Origin: Candidatus Coatesbacteria bacterium RBG_13_66_14
GTDB lineage: Bacteria > RBG-13-66-14
Direction of reading: 5' to 3'
Assembly (NCBI GenBank): GCA_001774505.1
Contig: MFAF01000016.1
Location: 1 to 19,675, forward strand
DNA length: 19,675 nucleotides
Within the stretch, counting starts at the first letter, position 1. Every line of letters begins with the position of its first letter. Positions 7,301 through 18,546 of this stretch are shown piece after piece. The notes beneath the pieces are model-generated. The model did not search any database. It had not been told where the DNA came from and was given only the letters and a program-made list of their open reading frames with translations. A program made the position numbers and the translations under genes.

Positions 7301-8319
7301 ACTCCATCGAGGATTACAAACGGTACAAGGAGGAGGAGCTGGCGCGCCTGGAGAAGGAGGAGGGGTACGCCCTCAAGCGGCTCCTCGTCGAGAAGTGGCC
7401 CAAGATGAAGGCCACCGAGGCCCGCGCCAAGGCCCAGGACATCGTGGACGAGCTCGTGGAGGTGGACGCCGACTTCGCCGAGCGTATCGTGGACACCCTG
7501 GACCGGTACGAGGAGATGAAGGCCAGGGTGGACCTGCAGACAAAGATAAAGATAGACCGCATCGAGCGCGGCGACGAGCTTCCCCCGGGCATCTACTCCA
7601 TCGTCAAGGTGTACGTGGCACGCAAGAGCCGCCTCTCCGTGGGCGACAAGATGGCCGGGCGCCACGGGAACAAGGGCGTCGTATCCATCGTCGTGCCCCA
7701 GGAGGACATGCCCTACATGCCCGACGGGACGCCCATTCAGATGGTGCTGAACCCCCTGGGGGTGCCCTCCCGCATGAACGTGGGGCAAATCATGGAGACG
7801 CACCTCGGATGGGCGGCGCACGAGCTCGGACGCCACGTGGCCACGCCGGTATTCGAGGGGGCCACCGAGGAAGAGGTGAAGGAGCTGCTCCGGGAGGCCG
7901 GGCTGCCCGAGAACGGCAAGAGCGTGCTCTACGACGGAAAGAACGGGGAGCCCTTCGACTCCCCCGTCACCGTGGGCTACATGTACATGATGAAGCTTTC
8001 CCACCTGGCCGAGGAGAAGATACACGCGCGTTCCATCGGCCCGTACTCCCTCGTCACCCAGCAGCCCCTGGGCGGCCGGGCGCAGATGGGCGGGCAGCGG
8101 TTCGGCGAGATGGAGGTCTGGGCCATCGAGGCCTACGGCGCAGCGCACACACTGCGGGAGCTTCTCACCGTCAAGTCCGACGACGTGCCGGGACGGTCGA
8201 AGATGTACGAGGCCATCGTCAAGGGCGAGAACACGCCCGAACCCGGCATACCCGAGAGCTTCAACGTGCTGCGGCGCGAGCTGATGGGACTCTGCCTGGA
8301 CATGCAACTGGAGGAGTGA
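4315..8319 (+). CDS. rpoB: DNA-directed RNA polymerase subunit beta
   Basis: The beta subunit forms one pincer of RNA polymerase and the rifampicin pocket. The ATG at 4315 follows GGGAGA; the frame is open 69 codons further upstream, but that stretch is the repeat-bearing leader. The product is 1334 residues, with a basic low-complexity N-terminal tail of about 45 residues before [20 protein letters not shown]. The rifampicin cluster [31 protein letters not shown] is at 552-582, with D561, H571 and S576 in the wild-type state, so sensitivity is expected. [25 protein letters not shown] and [13 protein letters not shown] are intact. A charged insertion of roughly 100 residues (about 985-1085) is typical of Gram-negative-type beta subunits. 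The next gene is not rpoC. Confidence 0.98.
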   Translation: MPEKTPARATDGKSASKGSPSTVGAERPKGKAYHGKKGKYPRTHRTSYAKLPIAMELPNLLQVQRDSFNNFLQQGVPASKRFRQGLQYAFERVFPIEDPSGVFRLEFVRYKLDLPKYEVEECKDRDMTYGAPLKVTFRLDVYSVDRKRKEDRQLIDKREETLYLGELPMMTDSGTFIINGAERVVVSQLHRSPGVFFKEDQQPGGRKLYSSRIIPVRGSWLDFSIDANDVMYLSIDRKRKMLITTFLRALGYASNAEILAIYASGDPIPIRDSKRIVGGALATKIFDPQSKNPDDVLFEYGTRIDEDVYRTLAEVGVRHVRLLPDLVPITDSARLLGAISLEDVIDMSSGELMVEADREITPEIFTQLADAGIEAVRVIPEPDTIWFSVIRNTLEKDSMPSKVESALRVYTLLRPGEPPNTEAAVKFFNTLFFNVRRYDLGNVGRKKLNDKLKMSLPLEEHRLDRDDIIETCRYLLKLRGGDSSASTDDIDHLGNRIVLSVGELLEDVCHVGIARLERVARDRMAVQEPGRCMPSDLINSKPLTGAIKEFFGSSALSQFMDQVNPLSELTHKRRVSALGPGGLSRDRATFEVRDVHYTHYGRLCPIETPEGPNIGLISSLSTYARINSFGLIETPYRRVVNGDVGNEIEYLSADEEENLIVAQANVKVDKEGRITDSLVLARFQSEFIRVKPTEVTYMDVSPKQVISISTSLIPFLEHDDANRALMGSNMQRQAVPLMTTEPPLVGTGVEEIAARDSGVLIIARRPGAVAYVCATRIEVETKDVDEYTGLFERDVYELKRYVRSNQDTCINQKPIVSTGQKVKVGDVLADGQATAGGELGLGCNVLVAFIPWYGYNYEDAIIISEELVQNDNFTSIHIEEYEIECRETNLGREEITADIPNVSADSLRNLDEGGIIRVGASVKPGDILVGKVAPKGETELTPEESLLRAIFGEKAKDVRDASLKAPPGLEGKIIGVKTFSRKSKERSDHLTENELDSIEDYKRYKEEELARLEKEEGYALKRLLVEKWPKMKATEARAKAQDIVDELVEVDADFAERIVDTLDRYEEMKARVDLQTKIKIDRIERGDELPPGIYSIVKVYVARKSRLSVGDKMAGRHGNKGVVSIVVPQEDMPYMPDGTPIQMVLNPLGVPSRMNVGQIMETHLGWAAHELGRHVATPVFEGATEEEVKELLREAGLPENGKSVLYDGKNGEPFDSPVTVGYMYMMKLSHLAEEKIHARSIGPYSLVTQQPLGGRAQMGGQRFGEMEVWAIEAYGAAHTLRELLTVKSDDVPGRSKMYEAIVKGENTPEPGIPESFNVLRRELMGLCLDMQLEE

Positions 8320-8362
8320 CCCGCCGGGGACCCAGTGCGCCGTTCGGGATAGAGGATGAAGA

Positions 8363-9475
8363 GTGGATGCGGCACCCAACGCGACCGGCGAACTGGCGTC
8401 GAGGTTCGACCTACGACGCTGCACCCGGTGCATCTTTCCCGACAGCCTGCCGGGGATAGCATTTTCCGACGACGGGACGTGCAACCACTGCCGAACGTAC
8501 AAAGCGCCAGAAGTGCTCGGTGAGGATGAGCTGAGGAAAATAATCGAGGGGGTCCGGGGGAGGTTCGCCTTCGACTGCATCGTGCCGTTGAGCGGCGGGC
8601 GGGACAGCGCATACGTGCTGTACATGGCGAAACGACATTTCGGGCTGCGGACCCTGGCCGTCAACTTCGACAACGAGTTTCAGACCCCCCAGGCGAAGGC
8701 GAATATACTGGCGGCGTGCGGTATCCTGGACGTACCGCTCGTGACGTACCGTTCGCGGTGGGGCACCGGCAAAAAAACGGTGCACTACGCCATCCGGGCC
8801 GCGCTGGACGGCGGTATCCGTGCGATGGCTGACTGTTTCTGCAACGCATGCTCCTACGGATACCGGGCCTGCTGCTACATCGCCGCCGAGAAATTCAACG
8901 TACCCCTGATACTGTGGGGGGAATCCGCGGGCGAGTACACCCAACCCATGACCGACGAGCATCTGAGGTTGGGGCTGACCGCAAGGATTAGGAAGCAGTT
9001 CAGCGGTGCCGGCCTGTTATACCGGTTGAACCTGTACCGCCAGCGGCTCGAGTTTCCGGTCCGGGGGAATTTCTGGCGCAATCTGGCCCTGCTGGCCCCC
9101 AGGCTAAAACGCGCCGATACGCGGGAAATCGCCTTCTTCGACTACGTGCCCTGGAACCGGGACCTCCTCAAGCGAACGATAACCCGCGAACTGGGGTGGA
9201 AGAAGCCCGATGATTCGGTCTCGACCTGGCGTATAGACTGCAAGCTGGACCGTTTGGTCACGTTCTGCTACTACAACATCTTCGGGTGCAGCAAGCACTG
9301 CTTCGGGTACCACAACATGATAAACGACCGTCAGATGAGCCGGGAGAAGGCACTGGGACAAGAGCTGAGGGCCTGCTCGATCCCGGGCGCCGAGCTCAAG
9401 GAGCTGCTCGCGGGGGACATAGAATTGCGGCCCGACGAAGTAGAGCGGATAATCGGATTCTCCCGCAAACACTGA
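8363..9475 (+). CDS. PP-loop ATPase, N-acetyl sugar amidotransferase-like (WbpG/PseA type)
   Basis: This complete 370-residue gene sits between rpoB and rpoC on the same strand, 43 bases after rpoB, starting at GTG 8363 behind GAGGA. The N-terminus has a zinc-ribbon-like pair, RCTRC (C20, C23) and TCNHC (C40, C43), inside the pattern CxxCIFPDSxPGIxFxDDGTCNHC seen in sugar amidotransferases. The PP-loop SGGRDS is at 77-82, preceded by FDCIVPL, and binds ATP for adenylation. A further cysteine group (C158, C160, C163 in CFCNAC) and the motif VPLILWGESAGEY follow. WbpG/PseA relatives transfer ammonia to acetamido sugars of surface polysaccharides. No glutaminase or sugar genes lie nearby, so the substrate is unknown. 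By eye it is slightly less GC-rich than rpoB. It could also be another PP-loop enzyme such as a tRNA or metabolite modifier. Confidence 0.85.
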   Translation: MDAAPNATGELASRFDLRRCTRCIFPDSLPGIAFSDDGTCNHCRTYKAPEVLGEDELRKIIEGVRGRFAFDCIVPLSGGRDSAYVLYMAKRHFGLRTLAVNFDNEFQTPQAKANILAACGILDVPLVTYRSRWGTGKKTVHYAIRAALDGGIRAMADCFCNACSYGYRACCYIAAEKFNVPLILWGESAGEYTQPMTDEHLRLGLTARIRKQFSGAGLLYRLNLYRQRLEFPVRGNFWRNLALLAPRLKRADTREIAFFDYVPWNRDLLKRTITRELGWKKPDDSVSTWRIDCKLDRLVTFCYYNIFGCSKHCFGYHNMINDRQMSREKALGQELRACSIPGAELKELLAGDIELRPDEVERIIGFSRKH

Positions 9476-9626
9476 GGTCGGCTCGCACGGTCGAAGGTAT
9501 TACACGCGTTCGTTATTGAAATATAGTTCGGAGTCAAACGTATCCGATGGTAACAGAAGAGTTTAAAAAACATCAGGCGTCATCCCGCACACGGTTTCAA
9601 TCCCTCGTTCCCACCGAGGTTTATAG

Positions 9627-13856
<4,230 letters not shown>

Positions 13857-13950
13857 ATTTCGCGGGCCCGGGGATGGGGTGGACGTCCTGTTTGACTTTC
13901 TGCGCCGATGAGTCGGCCCGGGATTGACCGACCACGGGTCGGGGGACGGA

Positions 13951-14574
13951 ATGGATGAACACCGCGTGCTCCGGGCCGAGTTCGTCACCAGTGCGGCCTC
14001 GCCCGGCGGCATCCCGGAACCGGGGGTGCCGGAAATCGCGCTACTCGGCCGCTCCAACGTGGGCAAGTCCAGCCTCATCAACGCTCTGGTGGGCCGGAAA
14101 CGACTGGCCTACCCCAGCTCCATGCCGGGCAAGACCCGGCTCTTGAATTTTTACCGGGTCCGGGTGAGCGCGGGGCGGGGCGCTACCGATCTGTGCCTGG
14201 TTGACACGCCTGGCTACGGCTACGCCCGGGCGTCCGGGTCAGAGCGGGAGCGCTTCGATGAGCTGGCGTGCGCCTTATTGGCCCGTACCCGGCCGTCGCG
14301 CGCCGGCGCGGTGCAGATTGTGGACATCCGCCACCCCGGCCTGGAGAGCGACGTCGCCGCCCGGGAGTGGCTGGGGGCCCTGGGCGTCCCCGTCGCAGTG
14401 GCGGCGACCAAGGCCGACAAGCTTTCCCGCAACCGTCTCCGACAGGCCCTTGACGGACACGCCAGCGCGCTCGGGGTGATGCCCGTCCCCTTCTCCGCGG
14501 TCACGGGCGCGGGGCGCCGGGAGCTGTGGTCGGCGGTCCTGGAAATGCTCCGGCGCCACGGGGGGCTTGACTGA
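13951..14574 (+). CDS. engB: ribosome biogenesis GTP-binding protein EngB/YsxC
   Basis: This is an essential small GTPase for assembly of the 50S subunit. The 207-residue product shows all G motifs: G1 GRSNVGKSS (33-41), the PGKTR switch I region, G3 DTPGYGYA, G4 TKADKL and G5-like SAVTG. The ATG at 13951 gives the usual EngB N-terminus (xEFVTSAASPGGIPEPGVPEIALLGRSN); an in-frame TTG at 13924 would add nine unlikely residues. GGGGGA precedes the ATG. The gene follows rpoC by 94 bases, with no clear terminator seen between. Its stop codon overlaps the -35 box of the next gene's promoter. Confidence 0.95.
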   Translation: MDEHRVLRAEFVTSAASPGGIPEPGVPEIALLGRSNVGKSSLINALVGRKRLAYPSSMPGKTRLLNFYRVRVSAGRGATDLCLVDTPGYGYARASGSERERFDELACALLARTRPSRAGAVQIVDIRHPGLESDVAAREWLGALGVPVAVAATKADKLSRNRLRQALDGHASALGVMPVPFSAVTGAGRRELWSAVLEMLRRHGGLD

Positions 14575-14595
14575 GGGGCCGGGAAGTGCTACATT
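14567..14595 (+). promoter_or_regulatory. promoter for the beta-helix gene
   Basis: TTGACT (14567-14572) and TACATT (14590-14595) are separated by 17 bp, with GC just before the -10. The -35 box overlaps the last codons and stop of engB. Transcription would start near 14602, about 49 bases before the chosen ATG. Confidence 0.75.
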
Positions 14596-14650
14596 GATTG
14601 CGTTCTCCACAACCTGCTCGCCCCCGATGGGGTGAAGGGTGGTGTTCGTC

Positions 14651-15508
14651 ATGCCCAGAGCGTATTGGATCGTCCTCTTCGGGTTCGCCCTCGCGGGAGC
14701 GTCGGCCGGGTTCACGGCCATCCTCCAGGAAGACATCACCGAGGACACCGTTTGGGACATCTCCGGCTCCCCGTACGTGGTCTACGGCAACCTTTACGTC
14801 ACCAACGGGGCCACGCTGCGCATCGAGGACGGCGTCACCGTGCGCTTCGATAAAGTCAGCCACGACGGCGGCCGTTGGGACGGCGCCGAGATTATCGTCA
14901 TCCACGGCTCCCTGATCGCCGAGGGGACCCCCGGCTGGCCCATCGTCTTCACCTCCAACGAGCAGATACCGTTCCCCGGCGACTGGGGCGCCATCGTGGT
15001 CGAGGGCGACAACCCGGTGATCCTGGAGAACTGCCGCCTCGAGTACGCCAAAGAGGGCCTCCTTCTGTGGAACATGACCGTCAGCGCCTCCATGTCGTCG
15101 TCCGTAACCGGGCTCGAGATAACCAACTGCTCGGTCCACGGCATCGGCATAGTGGGCGGCACGCCGCCCGACATCTTCGGATGCACCATCGTGGGCAACG
15201 GCTCCGGGATGCCCTACCAGGGCGGGATCAACCTCATGGACTGCGCGGCCTCCATAAACCAGAACAACCTCTTCGACAACTATCCCTACGACCTGGTGAA
15301 CGATTCCATCTACAACATAGACGCCACCGAGAACTGGTGGGATTCCGTGGACGAGATGGAGATTGCCCAGAAAATCTTCGACTTCAACGATCGCAGCGTA
15401 CTGGGCGAGGTGAATTTCGTCCCCTTCCTGACCGAGCCCGCGGGGGAAGGCGGCGGCGTGACCTTCCAGACATGGGGCCTGATAAAGTCCGCCTACGAGG
15501 ATTACTGA
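14651..15508 (+). CDS. secreted right-handed beta-helix repeat protein
   Basis: This is a hypothetical exported protein of 285 residues. Residues 1-19 form a signal peptide (MPR, then a hydrophobic core AYWIVLFGFALAG) with an ASA cleavage site before G20. The mature part begins with the pattern seen at the start of parallel beta-helix proteins: DTVWDISGSPYVVYGNLYVTNGATLRIEDGVTVRF, then GSLIAEGTPGWPIVFTSN and GDWGAIVVEG. Rungs with short beta strands follow (ILENCRLEYA, LEITNCSVHGIGIVGG, IFGCTIVGNG, INQNNLFDN). It ends with NWWDS and VNFVPFLTEP, a common close of this fold. No catalytic residues of a sugar lyase are recognised, and no C-terminal sorting domain is seen. The ATG at 14651 is preceded by AAGGGTGG; two GTG codons a few residues upstream are alternative starts. 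Confidence 0.8.
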   Translation: MPRAYWIVLFGFALAGASAGFTAILQEDITEDTVWDISGSPYVVYGNLYVTNGATLRIEDGVTVRFDKVSHDGGRWDGAEIIVIHGSLIAEGTPGWPIVFTSNEQIPFPGDWGAIVVEGDNPVILENCRLEYAKEGLLLWNMTVSASMSSSVTGLEITNCSVHGIGIVGGTPPDIFGCTIVGNGSGMPYQGGINLMDCAASINQNNLFDNYPYDLVNDSIYNIDATENWWDSVDEMEIAQKIFDFNDRSVLGEVNFVPFLTEPAGEGGGVTFQTWGLIKSAYEDY

Positions 15509-15530
15509 TCCCCGGCTTCAAGTGTGTTCG

Positions 15531-15785
15531 AGGCGGTCCACCGGGCCGCCTTTTACATAAGAATGCGATTCACCGCCCGTTTTTTATATACGGCTACCGT
15601 CCACCGGGTGAGCCTTTTTTCTCGGAGAGGATTCAACGGGTCCCTTCGATCAATAAAGAACGGTCCACCGGGCTGCCTTTTTTTATCGCGGCTATCGCTG
15701 CTTCTATGACTGGCATAACATACGCCGTCGTTCGAGGCGGTCCACCGGGGGAGTTTTTTTTAAAGAGGATTCACCGGGCCGCCCG
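15531..15785 (+). repeat. array of ~7 terminator-like repeats, ~32-bp period
   Basis: A core like GGTCCACCGGGCnGCCTTTTTT recurs with its TYCA element at 15537, 15569, 15600, 15632, 15664, 15741 and 15770: four steps of 31-32 bases, then 77 and 29. Two versions tend to alternate, one with GTCCACC (copies 1, 3, 5, 6) and one with GATTCA (copies 2, 4, 7). The 20-mer GTTCGAGGCGGTCCACCGGG is identical at 15526 and 15730. Most copies end in a run of 4-8 T. This array fills most of the 15509-15901 gap; no gene is supported there. Confidence 0.85.
15532..15554 (+). terminator. intrinsic terminator after the beta-helix gene
   Basis: GGCGG-T-CC pairs with GG-CCGCC (one bulged T, loop ACCG) and is followed by TTTT. 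It lies 23 bases after the stop codon of the beta-helix gene and is the first copy of the repeat array. Confidence 0.65.
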
Positions 15786-15850
15786 TCTCGTCCCGGCCGT
15801 CGCCGTCTCCGCCGCCGCCGAGGCATCCGCCGGACCGTCCTTCTCATCCC

Positions 15851-15879
15851 TTGACAGCCGGCGCCGACCCCGCTACCAT
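15851..15879 (+). promoter_or_regulatory. promoter for the lipoprotein gene
   Basis: A perfect TTGACA (15851-15856), a 17-bp spacer and TACCAT (15874-15879), again preceded by GC. Transcription would start near 15886, only about 16 bases before the GTG start and just ahead of AAGGAGG, giving a very short leader. Confidence 0.8.
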
Positions 15880-15901
15880 ACCCTTGCGGATAAGGAGGAA
15901 T

Positions 15902-16483
15902 GTGCGCTCACGTTGGCCCATGGCAGTCGCGGCGACGATGCTCCTGGCGGCGTTCGGCGCGTGCGGGTCGGAGGAGCCGGAGGCGGTGCAAACGACGGAC
16001 ACGGTCGAGCCGGTCCTCGAGTTCAGCACCATGTACCTTCAGCCGGCCTTCGTCCTGTTGCGGGAGCGGACGGGGGAGTACGCCGACGGCATGGGTGCCC
16101 TCGCCGGGCTGGACGCGGAGCTCGCCGCCCACGGCGTCGCCCCGGCCGGGCCCCCCTTCATCCACTACCTCGGGAAGGGGGACGACGGTCGGGCTCGGTT
16201 CCAGGTCGGGGTGTGCGTATCGTCCGACGTCAGTCCCTGGGACGACCTCTCGGCCCAAAACCTGTCCGAGCGGCTCGTGGCCTACCTGGAGACCAGCGGG
16301 CCCTGGTCCGATTCCCGCGCCTGGGAGCACGAGGAGCTCGCCGACTGGGCCGAGAAGGCCGGGTTCGAGGTCACCGGCACCGCCTGCGACTACTTCCTGA
16401 ACTGGGGCACCGAGGGCCTGCCCGAGAGCCTCATGGCCGAGGTGACGCTGCCCATCGCCGTCCCCGAGGAGCCGGAGGAGTAA
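15902..16483 (+). CDS. putative lipoprotein with a GyrI-like effector-binding domain
   Basis: The 193-residue product starts at GTG 15902, just after AAGGAGG (spacing is short, 3 bases). Upstream in-frame codons include the promoter -35 box and are not used. The N-terminus RSRWPMAVAATMLLAAFGAC has a basic region, a hydrophobic core and a lipobox-like FGAC with C21, so it is probably anchored in a membrane. The rest follows the GyrI/AraC-effector pattern: PAFVLLRERTGEYADGMGALAGLDAELAAHG, PFIHYL, a second half beginning RLVAYLETSGPWSDSRAWEHEELADWAEKAGF, and an ending AEVTLPI that matches the usual acidic-residue-then-P close of that fold. GyrI-like domains bind small molecules or proteins in the cytoplasm; an exported one is unusual. 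Function unknown. Confidence 0.7.
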   Translation: MRSRWPMAVAATMLLAAFGACGSEEPEAVQTTDTVEPVLEFSTMYLQPAFVLLRERTGEYADGMGALAGLDAELAAHGVAPAGPPFIHYLGKGDDGRARFQVGVCVSSDVSPWDDLSAQNLSERLVAYLETSGPWSDSRAWEHEELADWAEKAGFEVTGTACDYFLNWGTEGLPESLMAEVTLPIAVPEEPEE

Positions 16484-16495
16484 CGGTCGGTCGGG

Positions 16496-16507
16496 ACGTC
16501 CGGACGT
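16496..16507. repeat. 12-bp perfect palindrome after the lipoprotein gene
   Basis: ACGTCCGGACGT reads the same on both strands, 13 bases after the stop codon. The half ACGTCCGG recurs at 16563-16570 inside the terminator stem. It could be a protein-binding site or part of the 3' end structure; nothing more can be said. Confidence 0.5.
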
Positions 16508-16560
16508 TTATTACGGTTTTCGGCAGCGTGCTTTCCGCATAATGAACCGCCAGGTTCTGA

Positions 16561-16587
16561 AGACGTCCGGTCCGGCGTCTTTTTTTT
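16561..16587 (+). terminator. intrinsic terminator after the lipoprotein gene
   Basis: AGACG pairs with CGTCT, with inner CC/GG pairs and one bulged T (16561-16580), followed directly by a run of eight T to 16587. It separates the lipoprotein gene from the SucD-like operon. Confidence 0.85.
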
Positions 16588-16685
16588 AGGGGCGATCTCG
16601 CTGCACGGGAGCGGGTGTAAGGTCCGTCGAATCCACCACGTAGCGGGGACCCGCAGTATCAGAATCCCTGCACGGAAGGGGCCGG

Positions 16686-16714
16686 TTGACTTAAACGCCC
16701 GCCTCTGCTACTTT
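16686..16714 (+). promoter_or_regulatory. promoter of the SucD-like/citryl-CoA lyase operon
   Basis: TTGACT (16686-16691), a 17-bp spacer and TACTTT (16709-16714), preceded by GC as in the other promoters here. Transcription would start near 16721. A small stem, CCCA/TGGG around 16728-16738, overlaps the edge of the ribosome-binding site. Confidence 0.75.
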
Positions 16715-16746
16715 CACCGCCGTCAATCCCAACTTGGGGGAACCTC

Positions 16747-17661
16747 TTGGCCATCCTCGTGGACGAGAACTCCCGCGTCCTGGTCCAGGGCGTAACCGGC
16801 AAGACCGGCCGCTTCCACGCCTCCCGGATGCTCTCCTACGGAACCCGCGTCGTCGCCGGAATCTCCCCGGGCAAGGGCGGCCAGGAGGTCGAGGGGGTGC
16901 CGGTCTTCGACACCGTGGCCGAGGCGGTGGAGGCCACCGGGGCCGACGTGAGCGTCCTGTTCCTCCCGGCCCGCTACGTCCTGGACTCCGCCGTGGAGGC
17001 CTGCCGCGCGGGCTTGAGGCTGGTCGTCGTCGTCCCCGAGCACATCCCGGTCCACGACATGCTCCGCCTGCGCGAGGAGAGCCAGAAGAGCGGCACCCAG
17101 GTCCTCGGGGGCAACACGGCCGGGGTCATCTCCCCGGGCCGCTGCAACGTGGGTATCATCCCGCCGCTGGCCTTCGAGCGGGGCCGCGTCGGCACCCTTT
17201 CACGCTCCGGCTCCATCACCTACTACATCGCCGACACGCTGACCCGGTCGGGCTACGGGGAATCCACCTGCGTGGGGATGGGCGGCGATCCGGTGCTGGG
17301 CTCGACCTACAACGACCTGCTTCCGCTCTTCGACGCCGACGACGGGACCGACGCCGTGGTCATCACCGGCGAGATCGGCGGGATTTACGAGGAGCTTTCC
17401 GCCCCGGCCATCCGGGCGATGAAAAAGCCGGTGGTGGCCATGATCGGCGGCGTTTTCGCCCCGCTGGGAAAGCGCATGGGCCACGCCGGGGCCATCGTCG
17501 AGGGGCGGATGGGCACGGCCGAGAGCAAGTTCGCCGCCCTCGAGGGCGCCGGGGCCAGCATCGCCAAGACTTTCGAGGACATCCCCCGCATCCTGGGCGA
17601 GCTCGGAATCCGGCCCGCCAACGAGCCCCACGTCATCGAGGGCGGCCGCGTCGGCGGCTAG
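16747..17661 (+). CDS. SucD-like acyl-CoA synthetase (NDP-forming) alpha subunit
   Basis: This 304-residue subunit matches succinyl-CoA ligase alpha in length and layout. The CoA-binding Rossmann domain begins AILVDENSRVLVQGVTGKTGRFHASRML and continues GTRVVAGISPGKGG. The ligase domain has GTLSRSGSITYYIADTL, STCVGMGGDPVLGSTYNDLLPLF and ITGEIGG. The phosphohistidine is H246 in GKRMGHAGAI. The CoA-site motif NCPGVI of SucD reads NTAGVI, so the cysteine is absent. The start is TTG after GGGGGAA, giving the standard N-terminus. With the citryl-CoA lyase 29 bases downstream it may be the alpha subunit of a citryl-CoA synthetase (CcsB-like) rather than succinyl-CoA ligase. The ATP-grasp partner is not in view. 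An alpha subunit of plain succinyl-CoA ligase remains possible. Confidence 0.88.
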   Translation: MAILVDENSRVLVQGVTGKTGRFHASRMLSYGTRVVAGISPGKGGQEVEGVPVFDTVAEAVEATGADVSVLFLPARYVLDSAVEACRAGLRLVVVVPEHIPVHDMLRLREESQKSGTQVLGGNTAGVISPGRCNVGIIPPLAFERGRVGTLSRSGSITYYIADTLTRSGYGESTCVGMGGDPVLGSTYNDLLPLFDADDGTDAVVITGEIGGIYEELSAPAIRAMKKPVVAMIGGVFAPLGKRMGHAGAIVEGRMGTAESKFAALEGAGASIAKTFEDIPRILGELGIRPANEPHVIEGGRVGG

Positions 17662-17690
17662 AGTTTTTTTCAACACCTATCGGAGGTCGC

Positions 17691-18467
17691 GTGGGTGAAA
17701 AGTGGATCACCAAAATCACCCGGGTGGAGCCGAACCGGCTGACCCTGCGGGGATACGCCCTCGACGAGCTCATCGGGGCGGTCCCCTTCCCCTCGGCGGC
17801 CTTCCTGGCCGTGATGGGCCGGCTGCCCGTCGAGGCGGAAGCGCGGCTCTTCGACGCCCTTTTAACCAGCTCCGTGGACCACGGCGTCACGCCGCCCTCG
17901 ACCCAGGTGGCCCGCACCATGGCCTCCACGGGGGTCCCCCTGGTGCAGGCGGCGGCGGGCGGGATCGCCACCATCTCCGACTACCACGGCGGCGCCATCG
18001 AGAACGCCATGCGCGCCTTCTCCGGCGTTCCCGGGGACGCCGGCGAAATCGTGGAGTCGGCCAAGGCGGCGGTGAAGGCGGCCCGCGCCTCCAAGCGCGT
18101 CCTCTTCGGCTTCGGACACCGCTACCACAACAAGGACCCGCGCACCCAGCGCCTTCTGTCCCTGGCCCGCGAGCTCGGCTTCCACGGCCGCTACTGCGCC
18201 TACGCCCTCGCCCTGGCCGAGGCGCTCTCCGAGGACGTGGGGCACAAGATGCCCCTGAACGTGGACGGAGCCATCGCGGCCATCCTCTGCGAGCTGGGCT
18301 TCCCACCCGAGGTGGGTAACCTCGTCTTCGCCCTGGCCCGCCTCCCCGGCCTCATCGCTCACGTCCACGAGGAGCGCACGGCCTTCAAGCCCATGCGCAA
18401 GATAGTCGTCGAGGATTGCGAGTACGGGGGCCCGGTCGGCAAGACCGCCATCCCCGGCGATGGGTAG
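17691..18467 (+). CDS. ccl: citryl-CoA lyase (citrate synthase superfamily)
   Basis: The product of 258 residues is far shorter than citrate synthase (about 370-430) and matches stand-alone citryl-CoA lyase, which splits citryl-CoA into acetyl-CoA and oxaloacetate. It starts at GTG behind GGAGGT. The opening GEKWITKITRVEPNRLTLRGYALDELIG is typical of lyases of this type and of the C-terminal domain of ATP-citrate lyase. The superfamily catalytic residues are retained: H99 in YHGGA, H143 in GFGHRYHNKDPR and D192 in LNVDGA. It lies directly after the SucD-like gene, so the pair resembles a split ATP-citrate lyase large subunit. It could cleave another citrate-like CoA ester. Confidence 0.88.
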   Translation: MGEKWITKITRVEPNRLTLRGYALDELIGAVPFPSAAFLAVMGRLPVEAEARLFDALLTSSVDHGVTPPSTQVARTMASTGVPLVQAAAGGIATISDYHGGAIENAMRAFSGVPGDAGEIVESAKAAVKAARASKRVLFGFGHRYHNKDPRTQRLLSLARELGFHGRYCAYALALAEALSEDVGHKMPLNVDGAIAAILCELGFPPEVGNLVFALARLPGLIAHVHEERTAFKPMRKIVVEDCEYGGPVGKTAIPGDG

Positions 18468-18487
18468 AGCGCGGCCGACGCGGTCGG

Positions 18488-18516
18488 TTTCAACGGGCTC
18501 CGCTTCGTGATACCAT
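18488..18516 (+). promoter_or_regulatory. possible internal promoter for the HD gene
   Basis: An extended -10, TGA followed by TACCAT (18508-18516), has a weak -35-like TTTCAA at 18488-18493 with 17-bp spacing. It lies in the 79-base gap between the lyase and HD genes. Confidence 0.45.
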
Positions 18517-18546
18517 ACCCGCGAGAGGACCCCCAAAAGGAGCGTC

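Noticed and set aside
6706..8673. A 655-codon minus-strand frame across the rpoB end
   Set aside because: Same reason: it lies antisense to rpoB and the PP-loop gene, with no domain or ribosome-binding site.
9476..9626. Separate promoter for rpoC after the PP-loop gene
   Set aside because: TTGAAA at 9516-9521 has no convincing -10 box at 16-18 bases, so only weak elements are present; not reported as a feature.
15851..15901. TTG at 15851 as start of the lipoprotein gene
   Set aside because: This TTG is part of a perfect -35 box, and the ribosome-binding site AAGGAGG lies downstream of it, before the GTG at 15902.
14875..16542. A 555-codon + strand frame running through the beta-helix gene, the repeat array and the lipoprotein gene
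   Set aside because: It is out of frame with two well-supported genes, crosses a terminator and a promoter, and is low-complexity arginine/glycine-rich.
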